DNA of 64,000 nucleotides from Mucilaginibacter sp. UR6-1 (GTDB lineage Bacteria > Bacteroidota > Bacteroidia > Sphingobacteriales > Sphingobacteriaceae), in contig NZ_JAJIWP010000001.1 in NCBI RefSeq assembly GCF_020880975.1, positions 124,001 through 188,000 of the forward strand, given 5' to 3'. The notes under the pieces were generated by a model. It searched no databases, was not told the DNA's origin, and saw only the letters and a list, made by a program, of their open reading frames with translations. The position numbers and the translations under genes are program-made. Of this stretch, positions 1 to 8,318 are shown one piece after another (the stretch's first letter is position 1; each line of letters starts with the position of its first letter).

Positions 1-270
1 AACCACTAAAAAGAAAGGAGGGGCATCTTTCCTTGTTTTTTTAATGGCTTCAATTAATTGTACACCGCCCGGTGCCAGTATTTCGCTTTGCGAAATTACG
101 GCCGTAATATTAGTGCCTTTTTCCAGGGCATCGATCAACGCGTCGTTATCATCATAACATACCACATCTTTTACCGGCAGGTTCAAGCCTTTAAAAAAAT
201 CAGTAGTATGGTTGTTGCAGTTAACAAGTGCAATTATACCTGTGTTGCCTGGTGTGTTAATGTCTGACAT
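1..270 (-). CDS. Receiver-like protein, C-terminus beyond the window
   Basis: Only the first 90 codons are present; the frame runs open off the left edge. It starts at ATG 270 (MSDINTPG) and lies 26 bases after the response regulator upstream on the same strand, so the two are probably co-transcribed. Residues about 9-90 alternate hydrophobic strands and helices as a receiver domain does (IIALVN, VVCYDDNDALIDALEKG, ITAVISQSE, PPFFLVV). The acidic pair and the phospho-acceptor Asp are not evident: ITAVISQSEIL sits where a receiver has the acceptor strand. It may be a pseudo-receiver or the N-terminal domain of a longer protein. Function is unknown. Confidence 0.6.
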   Translation of the reverse strand, partial: MSDINTPGNTGIIALVNCNNHTTDFFKGLNLPVKDVVCYDDNDALIDALEKGTNITAVISQSEILAPGGVQLIEAIKKTRKDAPPFFLVV

Positions 271-296
271 AAATAAATACCTTGTTACAATCTTAC

Positions 297-698
297 TTAT
301 AGCGGTCTTTCTACACGCCTTAATACAACCCTTATACGTGCGGCAAGCTCGGCAGGGTTAAAAGGTTTTACAACAAAATCATCGGCACCGCTGTCAAGGC
401 ACTTAATACGTTTTTCTGAACTTTCTTCGCCTGAGAGGATGATGATGGGTATCGATTTAAAGAAATCGCTCGCTTTAACCTGCTCAATTAACTGCAGGCC
501 CGTTATCTCGGGAGTATTATAGTCGGATAATATCAGGTCGGGTATGTTACCGTTTTGCAAAAAGGCAAGCGCGTGCATACCATTATCGCTTATTTCAACC
601 TCGTAAGTAGCGCTCAAAAACTCATTCAGAATGATCTGCATATACGGATCATCCTCAACAACAAGTATTTTAATTTTATTAGTATCAGTAAATGCCAT
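297..698 (-). CDS. Single-domain response regulator
   Basis: This 133-residue protein is a complete CheY-like receiver with no output domain. Visible key residues are the acidic pair D16-D17 in ILVVEDD, the phospho-acceptor D59 in ILSDYNTP, the switch residue S89 in IIILSG, and K111 in FVVKPFNP. It would be phosphorylated by a histidine kinase and act by protein contact in the cytoplasm. It diverges from the hybrid kinase at 924 across a 225-base gap and lies 26 bases upstream of the receiver-like partial gene. The partner kinase is not proven; the neighbouring hybrid kinase, which carries an HPt domain, is a reasonable candidate donor. Confidence 0.9.
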   Translation of the reverse strand: MAFTDTNKIKILVVEDDPYMQIILNEFLSATYEVEISDNGMHALAFLQNGNIPDLILSDYNTPEITGLQLIEQVKASDFFKSIPIIILSGEESSEKRIKCLDSGADDFVVKPFNPAELAARIRVVLRRVERPL

Positions 699-923
699 AG
701 GCTATCGCTTGTTTATGATTTTTTATAAAAATATCCAACGTTTAGATATCTGCCAATTAAACTTACATTTATTTTATATGTAACATTATTACGTAAAACA
801 CAGTATATAGGTTGGTGCCGTATTATAATAAATTATTGTTTACTATTTTATACGGAATTAACACCGCTGGTTTTATTGTGATAACTTAAATAGTAACTTC
901 GCTTAACGCTATTTTGTTGGTTA

Positions 924-3713
924 ATGAATGTATCGCACTTTTTTTTTAATGCTGAGCAACTTGGCCGGTTGTTTCCTTATTACATATTGATAAGCAATCC
1001 TGAACTTGAAGTAGATGGTTACGGTGCTGCGCTCAGCAATATGATAAGCCTGCAAGTGCATGATAGCTTTGCCCACACTTTTCGTATAGCCGATAAAGAT
1101 GATGCTTTAAGCAGTAATTACCTTTCGGTGCTTATTGGGCGTGCCATAACGCTGGTGCCCATAAACAATAAGGGAATACATATACATGGCCAGCTTGAAT
1201 ATTTAAAATCAACCGATCAGTACCTTTTTGCCGGTAATGCCATAACCGGTACCGAGGCCACGAGCAACCTTGCAGATACGGCGCTTAAAGGCAAGCTTGA
1301 TTTTTATTTTGATGTACTTAACGAAGTGCCTGCCGAGGTGGTGGTTTTTGATACCGAACACCGGTATATATTCATAAACCAGGCCGCTATACGTGATACA
1401 GCCCTGCGCGAACGGATGATAGGCCTGAAGGATGAGGATTTTTGCTGGCTTACCAACAGGCCCGAAAGCCTTGCACGTGAACGACGCGCGCATTTTAATG
1501 AAGTTATGCAAACCCGCAAGCTTAAAACATGGGAAGAAACCATTGTAAACAGGCACGGAGAAGAGTTGTATAAATTGAGGCACATGTACCCAGTGCTTGA
1601 CCACAACAGGCAGGTTAAGTTTGTGGTGGGTTACAGCATTGATATTACCGACCGTAAACGTGCTGAAGACCAGTTGCAGATAAGCGAACACAAATACCGC
1701 GAACAATATAACCTGAGCCCGGCACTTATATATACCCATAATTTACAGGGTCATGTATTATCGGTTAACCCTGCTATAACCGACACATTGGGCTATACCG
1801 GGGCAGAAGTTACCGGTAAGGCCATCAGTGCGCTATTGCCTAAATATGATGAGCGAAGGCTATCCAGAATGTACCTGGAGAAACTAAAGGCTGATGGCCA
1901 TGCCAGGGGGATATTTAAAACGGTGCATCGTAACGGTAAGGATGTGGTATATATGTTTTACCAGAGCTATGTGGCCGGTGCCGGTAGTAATGATCCATAT
2001 ATCATCGGTTTTTCGCATGATATAACGGATCGGATAAACATTGAAAAACAATTGCGCGATGCTAAGGTAACCACCGAACATGCCGCCAAGGCCAAAGAAA
2101 TATTTTTAGCCAACGTAAGCCACGAGATACGTACACCAATGAATGGTATACTCGGGGTAAATAAATTATTGGCCAAAACGCAACTTACCGAGCAGCAGCA
2201 GGGCTATACCAAGCTGATCGCCGAGTCGGCAGATAATTTGCTGGCCATTGTAAATGATCTGCTCGATCTTGAAAAAATAACATCTAACAATCTTGAGTTA
2301 GAAAGCCGTGCCTTCAATATCAGCAATAAGCTTGTACGTACACTTCAGCTTTTTCAGCTCAAGGCCAGGCAAAAAAACATCGATCTGGTACTCAAAAACC
2401 GTTTGCCGGAAGAGTTTATTGTATTAGGCGACGAATCGCGCTTCGCGCAAATACTGTCAAACCTGCTTAGTAATGCCATTAAATTTACCAAAACCGGTAG
2501 CGTAACGGTATCAACAGCGCTGTTGTATAATGCAAATGATAAGGTGCTGCTTGAATTTTCGGTTGCTGATACCGGTATTGGTATTAGCGACGAGCACCTG
2601 CAATATATATTTGATCCGTTTATGCGGCCTTCAACTAACCTGGCAAGGCAGCAAAGCGGCACAGGCATGGGGCTGGCCATTGTTAAAAGCCTTGTTGAGC
2701 TACAGGGCGGGCACCTTAAAGTAAACAGCAAAATTAACGCAGGTACTGAATTTGTATTCAGCGTTACGCTTAAAAAGGGAATGGCTTACGCGCAGCGCTA
2801 CAACGGCAGCGATAATAATCAACTTGATCCTGACAGGTTGAAAGGCAAACAGATATTGGTGGCAGAGGATGTGGAACTGAACCTGTTTTTGGTGAAAACG
2901 TTGCTTGAAAGCTGGGGCTGTGTGGTTGATGTGGCCGAGGATGGTGTAAAGGCGCTTCAAAAAGCCGCGAATACTTATTACGACCTTATTTTGATGGATA
3001 TACAAATGCCGGAGATGGATGGCCTTACCGCCACACGCCACATCAGGCATTTGGATAATGCCTTGTACAGTAACGTGCCTATAATTGCCCTTACTGCCAA
3101 CGCCCTTAAAGGCGACAGCAAATATTATATTGACGCCGGCATGAACGATTGTGTTACCAAGCCATACTCTGAAGAATATTTATACGAAAAGATAGTTGAA
3201 GCGATAGGCAAAAGCAAGGACCGCAGCAGTACAGTTGATACCGCTGAAAATGGTGTTATACCCCAGGCCGATCAAGAACCGGCCATTGTAGAGCGCGAAG
3301 ATACACCATCGCCAACAAATTGTGTTATTGAAGAAATTACCCCTGTTATAAATACCCCGCAACCTATGGATACCAGTATTAAGCTATACGATTTGTCGAT
3401 AATTGACAGTATAAGCAAAGGCAACCAGGCCTTTAATAACAAAATGATCAAGATGTTTTGTGATATAACTGCGCAGGATATGAGCAAAATGAAGGATGTT
3501 GCCGCCGCGCAGGATTGGCAAACGGTGTCATCATTGGCACACAAGCTTAAATCAACCGTAGGCAATATGGGGGTTGAGGTATTGAAAGATCCTATTCGCG
3601 AGCTTGAAAAAAACACGGCCGCCGACCCGAACGCCACCATTGCCGAACTGGAAAGCAAGCTTGAACAGGTGAGGGGGCAGCTAAAGGCCGATTACCCGGA
3701 TGCTTTTCAATAA
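924..3713 (+). CDS. Hybrid sensor histidine kinase (HNOBA-like, PAS-PAS, HisKA-HATPase, REC, HPt)
   Basis: A 929-residue multi-step phosphorelay kinase without clear membrane segments, so probably cytosolic. Domains in order: an N-terminal part (about 8-110) resembling HNOBA, the heme-NO-binding-associated domain (LFPYYILISNPELEV, later LEYLKSTDQYLFAG); PAS (about 124-245); PAS (about 253-372); HisKA with H400 in NVSHEIRTP; HATPase (about 500-617) with DTGIGI and GTGMGLAIV; receiver with D692 in LILMDIQMP; and an HPt domain with H873 in LAHKLKST. All phosphotransfer residues are present. ATG 924 follows an AT-rich leader. It converges with the glycosyltransferase only 9 bases downstream. The HNOBA call is from pattern similarity and is the least certain part. 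Confidence 0.92.
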   Translation: MNVSHFFFNAEQLGRLFPYYILISNPELEVDGYGAALSNMISLQVHDSFAHTFRIADKDDALSSNYLSVLIGRAITLVPINNKGIHIHGQLEYLKSTDQYLFAGNAITGTEATSNLADTALKGKLDFYFDVLNEVPAEVVVFDTEHRYIFINQAAIRDTALRERMIGLKDEDFCWLTNRPESLARERRAHFNEVMQTRKLKTWEETIVNRHGEELYKLRHMYPVLDHNRQVKFVVGYSIDITDRKRAEDQLQISEHKYREQYNLSPALIYTHNLQGHVLSVNPAITDTLGYTGAEVTGKAISALLPKYDERRLSRMYLEKLKADGHARGIFKTVHRNGKDVVYMFYQSYVAGAGSNDPYIIGFSHDITDRINIEKQLRDAKVTTEHAAKAKEIFLANVSHEIRTPMNGILGVNKLLAKTQLTEQQQGYTKLIAESADNLLAIVNDLLDLEKITSNNLELESRAFNISNKLVRTLQLFQLKARQKNIDLVLKNRLPEEFIVLGDESRFAQILSNLLSNAIKFTKTGSVTVSTALLYNANDKVLLEFSVADTGIGISDEHLQYIFDPFMRPSTNLARQQSGTGMGLAIVKSLVELQGGHLKVNSKINAGTEFVFSVTLKKGMAYAQRYNGSDNNQLDPDRLKGKQILVAEDVELNLFLVKTLLESWGCVVDVAEDGVKALQKAANTYYDLILMDIQMPEMDGLTATRHIRHLDNALYSNVPIIALTANALKGDSKYYIDAGMNDCVTKPYSEEYLYEKIVEAIGKSKDRSSTVDTAENGVIPQADQEPAIVEREDTPSPTNCVIEEITPVINTPQPMDTSIKLYDLSIIDSISKGNQAFNNKMIKMFCDITAQDMSKMKDVAAAQDWQTVSSLAHKLKSTVGNMGVEVLKDPIRELEKNTAADPNATIAELESKLEQVRGQLKADYPDAFQ

Positions 3714-3722
3714 GATGTAAAG

Positions 3723-4532
3723 TTATTTGATGTTTAAAACGCGTTTAAGGCGTTTCCAGGTACCTTTCCACAGGCCGCCGTCAATTTGTATGCGGCGGTC
3801 AGTGGTCCAAACAATAGCGTTTGAGCTTGATACACGGTGCATTTTGCCAAAGCCTTTACCTGTAAGCTTTAAGGCAAGGTAACCATCCTCATTAGTGCCC
3901 GGCGGGTGGTTAAAACCGTCAACCTGCAGGCCCTGCTCTTTACGAAAGCCGGAGTTAAATCCGTAAACATTTACAGCCTCGCTTTTAAACTTGCTGTTGT
4001 AAAAACGGGTAAGCTCGGCAAACCATTCGTAAAAATAATAGGTAAAGCGCCCCGTGCTGCCAATAGGGATAAATGAAAATATACCGTAGGTAATGGCCAC
4101 ATTATTACTGTTTACCAGCGGCTTTATCATTTCTTCTATCCAGTCTTTAGGATAAATGGTATCAGCATCAGCGTTAAGTATATACTTGCCGCGCGCCTGG
4201 GCCAAACCGCAATTACGGGCAGGTGTAATACCCTGGGTAGTTTCCAGTACGTAATTTACGCCACAATGTTTTATCAGTTGCTCGGTAGCATCTTTTGAGT
4301 TGTTGTTCACCACCACAATTTCAACAGGCCATTGGGTTATGTTGCTGCATAAAGATGCAAGGGTTTGTACAATGTTCTCTTCCTCATTATAGGCCGGCAT
4401 AACAACCGAGATCAGTGGTTCAGCATCTTTTGAGAGCTTTTTGTAAGCAGCACGAATGCGCTCAAAGTTTGCAGCCGAATGATCTTTTGTAAGATATTGT
4501 TTAATGTATGCAGGTATATAGATGGGTCTCAT
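3723..4532 (-). CDS. Family 2 glycosyltransferase
   Basis: A 269-residue GT-A fold sugar transferase. The N-terminal nucleotide-sugar strand reads SVVMPAYNEEENI, followed by VVVNNNSKDAT and the metal-binding DAD in LNADADTIYP. An acceptor-region motif GFNSGFRKEQG follows, and then a basic C-terminus. ATG 4532 (MRPIYIPAY) is the start; the slightly longer frame begins with TTG. It uses an activated sugar to glycosylate an unknown acceptor. There is no signal peptide, and the hydrophobic stretches are too short for confident membrane segments, so it probably works at the inner face of the membrane. It stands alone between a hybrid kinase and a redox-signalling operon, so the pathway cannot be named. 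Confidence 0.88.
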   Translation of the reverse strand: MRPIYIPAYIKQYLTKDHSAANFERIRAAYKKLSKDAEPLISVVMPAYNEEENIVQTLASLCSNITQWPVEIVVVNNNSKDATEQLIKHCGVNYVLETTQGITPARNCGLAQARGKYILNADADTIYPKDWIEEMIKPLVNSNNVAITYGIFSFIPIGSTGRFTYYFYEWFAELTRFYNSKFKSEAVNVYGFNSGFRKEQGLQVDGFNHPPGTNEDGYLALKLTGKGFGKMHRVSSSNAIVWTTDRRIQIDGGLWKGTWKRLKRVLNIK

Positions 4533-4569
4533 TGCCAAAGTAGGGTGCTTTATTTATGAATATAGGTTT

Positions 4570-4746
4570 TTATACGTTTGTTTTTAAAAATAGATACATC
4601 AGGCTATGGCGCTGTAATAAACCCATAAAATAAACAGTACCTGCAACGGCACCCTCAACCACAGGTAATTTGTTCCGCTTCACGTAATTAGTGCCTTTTG
4701 GGTAATCAATATGTTTAATGGCGGCATAAATATTGGCGGGCAGCAT
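4570..4746 (-). CDS. Small ORF or gene remnant, function unknown
   Basis: A 58-codon frame from ATG 4746 fills most of the 260 bases between the glycosyltransferase and the UBP protein. It reads MLPANIYAAIKHIDYPKG and ends MYLFLKTNV, with basic and hydrophobic patches. The frame continues upstream a few codons (SLYFV) to a stop, so this could be the C-terminal remnant of a larger membrane protein. The PANIYAA pattern reminded me of DoxX-type proteins, but the remainder does not follow that family. No ribosome site is convincing. It could be a decayed gene or chance coding. Confidence 0.25.
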   Translation of the reverse strand: MLPANIYAAIKHIDYPKGTNYVKRNKLPVVEGAVAGTVYFMGLLQRHSLMYLFLKTNV

Positions 4747-4798
4747 CAGTACAAAATATAATGAGCGCTATGCACGTAGCCCTTGCAAATCTAACAGT

Positions 4799-5068
4799 TT
4801 AGTATTCTGTGAAAACCTCATCCGGGTAGCACCACAGCCAGCGCTCGCCCGGCTCGGCCGAGGCTATTACCGGGTGCTGCGAACGGTGGTAATGCTTGGT
4901 CATGTGTTTGCGGGGCGATGCATCACAGCATAATGTAACGCCGCAGGTTTGGCAGGTGCGCAGGTGTACCCAGGTGCCATCGTTTTTAATACACTCCTCG
5001 CAAACGTAATTATCACCAATGGTAACCTCGGTAATGGCGCCTATGTGCGCACAGGTTGGTTGTTCCAT
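4799..5068 (-). CDS. UBP-type zinc-finger protein
   Basis: An 89-residue protein consisting of one zf-UBP domain. Its metal-ligand-like residues include C6, H8, the CEEC pair, the CQTC pair and the His cluster near KHMTKHYHRSQHP. In eukaryotes this fold binds the C-terminal tail of free ubiquitin; bacteria lack ubiquitin, so the ligand here is unknown. It is the last gene of a minus-strand operon after the receiver-flavoprotein (18-base gap). Genes of this kind are often found beside the same type of flavoprotein, so a shared redox-signalling role is likely, perhaps binding a C-terminal tail of a partner. The family call is firm; the function is inference. Confidence 0.88.
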   Translation of the reverse strand: MEQPTCAHIGAITEVTIGDNYVCEECIKNDGTWVHLRTCQTCGVTLCCDASPRKHMTKHYHRSQHPVIASAEPGERWLWCYPDEVFTEY

Positions 5069-5086
5069 ATGTTAATGCTGTTAAAG

Positions 5087-6745
5087 TTAAACTTCGGCCA
5101 GGTATTTATGTACAAAACTGATGGCCATTGAGCCTTCGCCCACGGCGGATGCCACGCGGTTCATGGCCCCGGCACGTACATCGCCCGCGGCAAAAATACC
5201 CGGTGTGCTGGTTTCAAGCATGTAAGGGTCGCGGGTCATTTTCCATATCTTGCCAAAACCATCGTAACGGTTTAGCTCGCGGCCGGTTTCAACAAAGCCT
5301 TTGTTATCCTTAATAATATTGGTACCCAACCATTCGGTATAGGGTTTGGCACCTATAAATATATATAGCGCGTCGGCATCAACAACTTCGCTTTCACCGG
5401 TTTGCAGGTGGGTAATGGTAAGCTCGCGCAGCTTATCGTCACCTTTAGCCTCGGTTATTTCGCTGCAGGCCTTCAGGCATATGTTGGGTACACCGTTGAT
5501 CTGCTCAATAAGGTAGGCCGACATGGTTGACGACAAATCTTCCCTGCGGATGATGATGCACACCTGTTTAGCGAATTTTGACAGGTACATGGCCGCCTGC
5601 CCGGCCGAGTTGCCGCCGCCTACTATATACACCTGCTTATCGCGGCAGGAGAGGGCCTCGGTATTGGCCGCGCCATAGTAAATGCCCGCGCCGGTAAAGC
5701 TGTTTATACCCTTGGTGTCAAGCTTGCGGTAATCAACGCCGGTGGTAATAATTATGGCCTTGGCATTTATCTCGGTTTCATCATTCAGTATAATGGCCTT
5801 GTAACCATCCTTTACGCGTATCTCCTTAACGGTTTGGGGCGATAAAAATTCGGTACCAAAGCGGGTTGCCTGTGTAACGGCACGGCGGGTAAGGTCTGAG
5901 CCGCTCAACCCGCTCGGAAAGCCCAGGTAGTTTTCGATACGTGAGCTGGTACCAGCCTGTCCGCCTGGTGCATGGCGTTCAATAAGTAAGGTTTTTAACC
6001 CCTCGGATGCACCGTAAACAGAAGCGGCCAGTCCGGCCGGGCCGGCGCCAACAATGGCAACATCATAAACATTATTGCTTACCCTCGGGTTAAGGCCAAT
6101 TTTTGAGGCTACATCAATTATGCTTGGTTTTTTAATCACCTCGCCATCCTCAAATATCAGCACCGGGAAATCCTTGGGTTGCAGGTTGTTTACGCTGCAC
6201 AGGCGGGTGCCCTCCTCATCGGCCATATCAATCCATTGGTAAGGTACCAGGTTGCCGGCCAAAAACTCCTTTACCTCGTGGCTTTGCGGCGAAAACTGGT
6301 AGCCTAAAACCTTTATGCCTTTAAAATCAGGGCGATAGCCGCCCTGCCAGTCATCCAGCAGATCATCAATTATAGGGTACAGCTTTTCTTCAGGCGGGTC
6401 CCATGGTTTGGTGAGGTAGTAATCCAGCTTTACATCGTTGATGGCCTTTATGGCGGCATCAGTATCAGAGTAAGCAGTTAGCAGTACCCGTTTAGCTTCA
6501 GGAAAGAAAACCATAGCCTTGGTTAAAAAATCAACACCCTGCATTTCGGGCATGCGTTGATCTGATATAAAGGCGGCAACAACCTCACCTTTGTTTTTTA
6601 ATTCAAGCAGGCTGCTTAATGCCTCATTGGCTGATGATGTGCTTAGTATGCGGTAGTCCTGACGGTATTTGTTACGCAGGTCGCGGTTTATGGCCCGCAA
6701 TACCTGCGGGTCGTCGTCAATTAAAAATATTATTGGCTGATCCAT
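5087..6745 (-). CDS. Response regulator fused to thioredoxin-reductase-like flavoprotein
   Basis: A 552-residue three-part protein. Residues 1-125 form a receiver with IIFLIDDD, acceptor D62 in AFISDQRMPEM, LLTAYSD and YLTKPWDPP. Residues about 140-220 form a glutaredoxin-like domain (KVLGYQFSPQSHEV, VPYQWIDM, FPVLIFEDG) in which the usual CxxC is absent. Residues about 228-552 form the FAD/NAD(P)H reductase with VGAGPAGLAAS, IVGGGNSAGQAA and GIFAAGDVR. At the position of the thioredoxin reductase CATC the sequence is GAAN, so a disulfide exchange like that of classical TrxR seems impossible. A phosphorylation-controlled NAD(P)H oxidoreductase is the likely activity. It follows the cyclic-nucleotide kinase by 43 bases and precedes the UBP gene by 18. 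Confidence 0.92.
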   Translation of the reverse strand: MDQPIIFLIDDDPQVLRAINRDLRNKYRQDYRILSTSSANEALSSLLELKNKGEVVAAFISDQRMPEMQGVDFLTKAMVFFPEAKRVLLTAYSDTDAAIKAINDVKLDYYLTKPWDPPEEKLYPIIDDLLDDWQGGYRPDFKGIKVLGYQFSPQSHEVKEFLAGNLVPYQWIDMADEEGTRLCSVNNLQPKDFPVLIFEDGEVIKKPSIIDVASKIGLNPRVSNNVYDVAIVGAGPAGLAASVYGASEGLKTLLIERHAPGGQAGTSSRIENYLGFPSGLSGSDLTRRAVTQATRFGTEFLSPQTVKEIRVKDGYKAIILNDETEINAKAIIITTGVDYRKLDTKGINSFTGAGIYYGAANTEALSCRDKQVYIVGGGNSAGQAAMYLSKFAKQVCIIIRREDLSSTMSAYLIEQINGVPNICLKACSEITEAKGDDKLRELTITHLQTGESEVVDADALYIFIGAKPYTEWLGTNIIKDNKGFVETGRELNRYDGFGKIWKMTRDPYMLETSTPGIFAAGDVRAGAMNRVASAVGEGSMAISFVHKYLAEV

Positions 6746-6788
6746 TGATGGTTATAGTGCTGGTAGATTGGTGATTTATAAAAAAATG

Positions 6789-8189
6789 TTATTCCTGGTT
6801 TAAAGGCAGGCAAACCTCAAACTCCGTTTCGCCGGGTTTTGATTTAACCTTTACCGTACCATTGTGCTGCTGAATAATGCGGTTAACCACATCAAGCCCC
6901 ATGCCCGTGCCTTTGCCCATAGCTTTAGTTGTAAAAAAAGGATCGAATATGCGGCTGCGTATCTCCTCCGGAATACCCGGGCCGCTATCGGTAATTTTTA
7001 CCTGCAAAAATGCACCGTCTCTGCGGGTGCTTATCTTGAGTACGTTGCCGTTATTGCTCTCCATGGCATCAAGGGCATTATCTATCAGGTTGGTCCAAAC
7101 CTGGTTCAGATCGCCGGGCCGCGCGTTTATTTTAGGCAGGTCATCGGCAAAGCTTTTTTCAAGATGTATGTTATTCTTTTTGATCTTATAGATCATCATT
7201 TTTAAAGTACTGATGATGCCTTCTTTTATATCCACTGGTTGCTTGTCTGCCGCCATGTCCATGTGGGTAAAGTTTTTTACCGAGGTTACCAGCTCGCTGA
7301 TACGGCGCGATGCTTCCTCAATATCGGTAACCAGTTTGTCGGTCATCAGGGTATTATTTATCCAAACCAATACGGGCGATACACAATCAACTGCTACCTG
7401 GTCCCTTAACTTGTCGAGGTCGGCAACGGTAAAGCCAACATCAACCAAAGTTTCGGCCATTTCGTAGCTGTTCACCTCATGGTCTTCAAGCCAGTCCATT
7501 ATCTCATCCTCTTTGGCTGATTTTTCGAGCATGCTCAGCACCGGTTTATCCGGCCGGTTAATAATCTCCTGTATAAACACGTTGATAGGGTCAACTTCGC
7601 TCATTTTTAATTTAATGGCGGCTATTTCCTTAAAAATATGCGGGTGTTGTTTAAGCTGATCCTTTAATGCCGATGTATTGCGTACAATGGCCGCCGCGGG
7701 GTTATTGAGCTCATGCGCCAAGCCTGCCGAGAGCTTGCCCAGGGCCATCATCTTTTCGTTTTGCTGTTGCAATGCTGTAAAATCACGCACCCGGTTGGTC
7801 ATGATGTGTACCAGCGCTTCAGTAAGTTCGTAATGTAATTTAATGGCTTCCTGCATTTTTTCAGCCGGGCACATCAACGCAGTCATCTTTTTTACGCACT
7901 CACCGTACCCTATTACTTTTTTACCTCGCGAGTAGGGTAGGTAACCGGTAATTGATCCTTCGGAAAGCATAGCAACCTCGCGTATGCTGCCACCCTGCAC
8001 CATGCAAACACGGAAACTGCCCTGTAAAATAATAAGCGTAAAATTTAAAGGCGAACCAGCCTCAAACAAACGGTCGCCGGGCTCAAATTCTTCAACATGG
8101 CTTTGATCTATAAGCCACTGCAACTGCTCATCAGGCACATTTTGCAGGTTTTCGTTGTGTTTAAGCAGGTCAACAGTTATAGTATGCAT
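6789..8189 (-). CDS. Cyclic-nucleotide-binding-domain sensor histidine kinase
   Basis: A 466-residue kinase without membrane segments. Residues about 10-125 form a Crp-like sensor domain ([21 protein letters not shown]). A short helical linker follows, then a phosphoacceptor helix with H159 in [13 protein letters not shown], which is the HELNNP subtype rather than the HEIRTP type. The C-terminal ATPase shows [16 protein letters not shown] and [14 protein letters not shown] 8189 (MHTITVDLL) is chosen; a longer frame starts at TTG 8246 and adds residues unlike the family. It is the first gene of the operon with the receiver-flavoprotein and UBP gene, so the receiver of that flavoprotein is the natural phosphate acceptor. 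The sensor ligand is unknown. Confidence 0.9.
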   Translation of the reverse strand: MHTITVDLLKHNENLQNVPDEQLQWLIDQSHVEEFEPGDRLFEAGSPLNFTLIILQGSFRVCMVQGGSIREVAMLSEGSITGYLPYSRGKKVIGYGECVKKMTALMCPAEKMQEAIKLHYELTEALVHIMTNRVRDFTALQQQNEKMMALGKLSAGLAHELNNPAAAIVRNTSALKDQLKQHPHIFKEIAAIKLKMSEVDPINVFIQEIINRPDKPVLSMLEKSAKEDEIMDWLEDHEVNSYEMAETLVDVGFTVADLDKLRDQVAVDCVSPVLVWINNTLMTDKLVTDIEEASRRISELVTSVKNFTHMDMAADKQPVDIKEGIISTLKMMIYKIKKNNIHLEKSFADDLPKINARPGDLNQVWTNLIDNALDAMESNNGNVLKISTRRDGAFLQVKITDSGPGIPEEIRSRIFDPFFTTKAMGKGTGMGLDVVNRIIQQHNGTVKVKSKPGETEFEVCLPLNQE

Positions 8190-8318
8190 AGGTAGTGTTT
8201 TACGTAAGTAAAAGTAATGCACATTTTTTACAAATGCGTTATACAAAACACTACAAATAATGTATAAACATTAATAACCCTGAGCATATGATACCAGCTA
8301 CCAGGATGGTAAGTTTGA

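Noticed and set aside
1209..1739. 176-codon open frame on the minus strand inside the hybrid kinase
   Set aside because: It lies entirely within a well-supported gene on the other strand, has no recognisable motifs and an odd composition.
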